Shown: positions 40,302-43,287 of the stretch, one piece after another | Numbering within the stretch: the stretch's first letter is position 1 | How the letters are laid out: the number at the start of each line of letters is the position of its first letter | NCBI GenBank assembly: GCA_947036815.1 | Contig: CAMQRS010000011.1 | Location: 1 to 43,287 of the forward strand | DNA length: 43,287 nt | Reading direction: 5' to 3' | From: an uncultured Erysipelotrichaceae bacterium | GTDB lineage: Bacteria > Bacillota_I > Bacilli_A > Erysipelotrichales > Erysipelotrichaceae | Notes under the pieces: generated by a model | The model's input: the letters and a program-made list of their open reading frames with translations, nothing else | Databases searched by the model: none | What the model was told of the DNA's origin: nothing | Made by a program: the position numbers and the translations under genes

Positions 40302-41318
40302 ATGAAAAATTATATTATGGAACTTGCAAAAAGCATTTTAGAAATAGATAGTCCTACTGGATTCTCTAAAAAGGTAATTCCTTTTATTGAAGAACAAGCA
40401 ACTCAACTTGGGTATTCTTGTACAAAGAATGAAAAAGGGAATCTACATATTCATGTATCTGGAACAAGTAATAAAACAATCGGGTTATGCGCCCATGTAG
40501 ATACGTTAGGATTAATGGTACGAAGCATTAATAGTGATGGAACATTATCTTTCACGAATATTGGAGGACCAATTATCCCTACCCTAGATGCAGAATACTG
40601 TCGCATATTAACTAGAGATAACAATATTTACACAGGAACAATTTTAGCAAATGCTGCTGCTGCACATGTACACGAAGAAGCATCAAGTGCACAACGTAAA
40701 TGCGAAACGATGAACATTCGTATTGACGAAGTAGTAAAAAGTAAAGAAGATACGCAAAAATTAGGAATCAACAACGGTGATTTTATTGCGATTGATCCAA
40801 AAACAGTCCTTACAAAGAGTGGCTTTATAAAATCACGATTCTTAGATGATAAATTAAGTGTAGCCATTTTATTAGGAGTCCTAAAGCAATTAAAAGAAAC
40901 AAACATTAAACCGAAAGATAACATTATAATCATTATATCTACCTACGAAGAAGTAGGACATGGTTCAGCGTATCTACCAAGTGAAATAAGCGAACTAATC
41001 GCTGTAGATATGGGATGTATTGGAAAAGACTTAGCATGTACAGAATACGATGTAAGCATATGTGCAAAAGATTCTAGTGGTCCTTACGATTATGATATGA
41101 CTTCTAAATTCATTGAATTAGCTAAGGAAAATAACATTTCATACGCAGTTGATATCTATCCATATTATGGAAGTGATGTTAGTGCTGCCCTACGAGGTGG
41201 AAATAATATTAAAGGAGCTTTGATTGGTCCAGGCGTACACGCTAGTCATGGAATGGAAAGAAGCCACGCTTCAGCAGTACAAAACACATTTAATTTAATC
41301 ATGGCATACATAAAATAA
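40302..41318 (+). CDS. M42-family aminopeptidase, second copy
   Basis: A 338-aa paralogue of the gene at 35148-36182 with the same ligands: LCAHVDTLGLMVRSINSDGT, RFLDDKLSVA, STYEEVGHGS, AVDMGCIGKD and HASHGMERSHAS. It follows pyrR by 9 bp with AGGAGA upstream and is probably co-transcribed. The two peptidases flank the pfl/pyrR block in opposite orientation. Confidence 0.92.
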   Translation: MKNYIMELAKSILEIDSPTGFSKKVIPFIEEQATQLGYSCTKNEKGNLHIHVSGTSNKTIGLCAHVDTLGLMVRSINSDGTLSFTNIGGPIIPTLDAEYCRILTRDNNIYTGTILANAAAAHVHEEASSAQRKCETMNIRIDEVVKSKEDTQKLGINNGDFIAIDPKTVLTKSGFIKSRFLDDKLSVAILLGVLKQLKETNIKPKDNIIIIISTYEEVGHGSAYLPSEISELIAVDMGCIGKDLACTEYDVSICAKDSSGPYDYDMTSKFIELAKENNISYAVDIYPYYGSDVSAALRGGNNIKGALIGPGVHASHGMERSHASAVQNTFNLIMAYIK

Positions 41319-41321
41319 AGC

Positions 41322-41346
41322 AAAAGACATATTCGTGTCTTTTTTT
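41322..41346 (+). terminator. Terminator after pyrR-peptidase operon
   Basis: AAAAGACA, a short loop and TGTCTTTTTTT: a strong intrinsic terminator 4 bp after the stop. Confidence 0.85.
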
Positions 41347-41416
41347 GATGTGAAGTCCTTTATTTTCTGAAACTATATTTCTTTTTTCATCGTTATCGAT
41401 TCACTAATTGATTTTA

Positions 41417-41425
41417 TGGTATAAT
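41417..41425 (+). promoter_or_regulatory. Extended -10 promoter of pepF
   Basis: TGGTATAAT (TGn plus TATAAT) 21 bp before the pepF ATG; no good -35 is seen. Confidence 0.6.
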
Positions 41426-41445
41426 ATAACGTAGTGAGGTACTAT

Positions 41446-43200
41446 ATGAACACAAATTGGAACTTAGATATTTTATACAAAGGGTATGATGACCCTGCAT
41501 TTAGCAATGATATTAAAAACATTGATAACATCGCTAAAAAGATGACAGATTTTTCTAGTAAATTAGGAGCAGAAGATGTAATTACAACAGTAAAAACAAT
41601 CATTGAATATTCTAGTGAGTTATACTCTACTGTAAAAAACCTAACTGCTTTTTTACAATTAAAGCAAGCGACAAATACATCAGATAAAGATGCTATTAAC
41701 TATTTAAATGCGATACATATTAAATCGAGTAACTTAACTAAGGTAATGATTCAAATTCATCAATACATTGAGAACATAGATGATTTAGATGCCCTTATTA
41801 AAAGTGATGAAACATTGAACAATCATGCATACTACTTAACAAAGGTAAAAGCAAAAGGAAAATACCAACTAACTGATGAAGTAGAAGAAATTATTTCTAA
41901 AATGAATCTAACCGGTGCTCATGCATGGGCTGAACAGTTTGATTTATTAACAAGTAGTTTAGAAGTTGAGATGAACGATAAAACATTAACCTTATCAGAA
42001 GTTAGAAATTTAGCTTATGACCCAAACAGTAAGGTGCGTAAAGCTGCCTATGAAGCTGAATTAAAAGGCTATGAAAAAATAAAAGATCCGATTGCCTATT
42101 CATTAAACAACATCAAAGGTCAAGTAAATATGCTATGTGATATGCGTGGTTATGAATCAGCACTTGATGAGGCTTTATTCCATGCAGATATGAAAAAAGA
42201 AACACTTGATGCAATGCTAGACGCAATGAAAGAATACATGCCTAAATTTAGACAGTACTTAAAAAGAAAAGGTAGTCTACTAGGACATAAAAACGGACTT
42301 CCTTGGTATGATTTATTTGCTGTTATCTCTGAAGACGATACAAAATATACTGTTGAAGAAGCAAAAGAGTACTTATTAAAACATTTCCGTACTTTCTCTC
42401 CTGATTTAACACAGATGGTGGAACAAGCATTTGATGAAGCATGGATTGACTTCTATCCTAAAAAAGGTAAAGTTGGTGGTGCCTTCTGTTACAATCTAAC
42501 AGAGCAAGAACAATCAAGAATATTAGGTAATTATGATGGTTTTCTTACTGATATTGTTACATTAGCTCATGAGTTAGGTCATGCATATCATGGTCAACAA
42601 ATACAAAGTCATTTACCATTAAACACAGATTACTCGATGCCAGTAGCAGAAACAGCAAGTACATTCAATGAAAACATCATTATGAATGCTGCTATTGAAG
42701 AAGCAAGCGGACATGCGAAAATAGCTTTGTTGGAATCTCAATTACAAGATACCACACAAATTATTTTAGATATTTACTCTCGTTACTTATTTGAAGACGA
42801 AGTGTTTACTCGAAGAAAGAATGAGTTCTTGTTTGCTGATCAATTACAAGAGATTATGATTAAAGCGCAAAAGGAAGCATACGGTGATGGACTGGACGAA
42901 AACTTCCTACATCCTTATATGTGGACATGTAAAGGACATTATTATTCTGAAGAATTAAGTTACTATAATTTCCCATATGCATTTGGAGGATTATTTGCTC
43001 GCGGTTTATACGCTCTTTACCTAGAAGATAAAGAAGCCTTCTTACCAAAATATAGAGCTTTGTTATTTAATACTACGATTATGAGCGTTGAAGATTGTGC
43101 AGCCTCAATCGGTATCGACTTAACACAAAAAGAATTTTGGTTGAAATCATTAGCTAGCTATAGCAAAGTGATCGACTCATTCCTAGAAGCTACAAAATAA
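41446..43200 (+). CDS. pepF: Oligoendopeptidase F, M3 family
   Basis: A 584-aa zinc oligopeptidase. The M3 motif HELGH is at residues 375-379 (TLAHELGHAYHGQQI) and the third ligand region is VAETASTFNENI. The N-terminal helical lobe (LYSTVKNLTAFLQLKQATNT) and FSPDLTQMVEQAFDEAWID are typical. ATG 41446 has GAGG upstream; the GTG at 41434 overlaps that ribosome site. With two M42 aminopeptidases nearby it completes a peptide-degrading set. Confidence 0.94.
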   Translation: MNTNWNLDILYKGYDDPAFSNDIKNIDNIAKKMTDFSSKLGAEDVITTVKTIIEYSSELYSTVKNLTAFLQLKQATNTSDKDAINYLNAIHIKSSNLTKVMIQIHQYIENIDDLDALIKSDETLNNHAYYLTKVKAKGKYQLTDEVEEIISKMNLTGAHAWAEQFDLLTSSLEVEMNDKTLTLSEVRNLAYDPNSKVRKAAYEAELKGYEKIKDPIAYSLNNIKGQVNMLCDMRGYESALDEALFHADMKKETLDAMLDAMKEYMPKFRQYLKRKGSLLGHKNGLPWYDLFAVISEDDTKYTVEEAKEYLLKHFRTFSPDLTQMVEQAFDEAWIDFYPKKGKVGGAFCYNLTEQEQSRILGNYDGFLTDIVTLAHELGHAYHGQQIQSHLPLNTDYSMPVAETASTFNENIIMNAAIEEASGHAKIALLESQLQDTTQIILDIYSRYLFEDEVFTRRKNEFLFADQLQEIMIKAQKEAYGDGLDENFLHPYMWTCKGHYYSEELSYYNFPYAFGGLFARGLYALYLEDKEAFLPKYRALLFNTTIMSVEDCAASIGIDLTQKEFWLKSLASYSKVIDSFLEATK

Positions 43201-43287
43201 TATAATATAAAATAAACACCTCTTCAAATAAACTGATACTTGTCAAGTAGACACGAGTTTCAAAAATAATCAAATGCAGACTTACGA
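43201..43287. other. Noncoding right edge
   Basis: No gene start, hairpin or terminator is evident in these 87 bases. The stretch acttgtcaagtagacacg has a look of a transposon end but nothing else supports that. Confidence 0.3.

Noticed and set aside
43235-43265. Possible insertion-sequence end
   Set aside because: Only a vague resemblance; no inverted partner, target duplication or transposase is in view.

Overview
The window is a low-GC Bacillota chromosome segment carrying one complete-looking 34.9 kb siphovirus-type prophage (about 94-34965) in the 3' end of a tRNA-Trp gene, followed by host genes for anaerobic pyruvate metabolism, pyrimidine regulation and peptide breakdown. TGG and TGA behave as in the standard code. 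The host may be an Erysipelotrichia or related Bacilli; that is inference from base composition and gene content only.

Prophage layout. The right end (30.8-34.9 kb, + strand) is the lysogeny module: a short CI-type repressor, an ImmA/IrrE protease, a membrane protein, a DUF4041/GIY-YIG protein and the integrase next to attR. Diverging from the repressor on the - strand are a Cro-like gene, small regulators, a DnaD-like replication protein with possible iterons, a second tyrosine recombinase, a DUF2786 protein, MazG-like and HNH proteins and an ArpU/RinA-like late regulator. Then come HNH, a candidate cos site, terS, terL, portal, ClpP-like protease, HK97-type capsid, connectors, tail tube, tail chaperones with a -1 frameshift, tape measure, Dit, Tal, a DUF859 tip protein, holin(s) and a GH25-LysM endolysin.

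Accessory genes sit in places typical of morons. (1) A three-gene cassette at 20.7-22.6 kb encodes a STAS-like/GHKL-ATPase fusion, a DUF4325 STAS-like protein and a two-helix membrane protein. The genes overlap and have their own promoter and terminator. (2) Beside attL a second DUF4325-like gene precedes another membrane protein, again with its own promoter and terminator. Together they look like a partner-switching signalling system carried twice by the phage, and this is the best candidate for an undescribed system. (3) Between lysin and attL there are also a Fic protein, three tiny + strand ORFs (one resembling a type I toxin), a relic of another lysin gene and a 46-aa ORF whose ribosome binding site lies in a terminator hairpin.

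Host part (35.0-43.3 kb). After tRNA-Trp come an M42 aminopeptidase, a pyruvate formate-lyase encoded as two proteins (669-aa body and 77-aa glycyl-radical domain), a thioredoxin-like protein, the PFL activase, and divergently pyrR, a second M42 aminopeptidase and pepF. A perfect cre-like site and a 19-bp palindrome over a -10 box precede pflB, pointing to carbon-source and redox control. The first 93 bases repeat the architecture of attR (11-bp-period direct repeats exactly 31 bp from the att repeat), so a second element may be integrated in tandem just left of the window.
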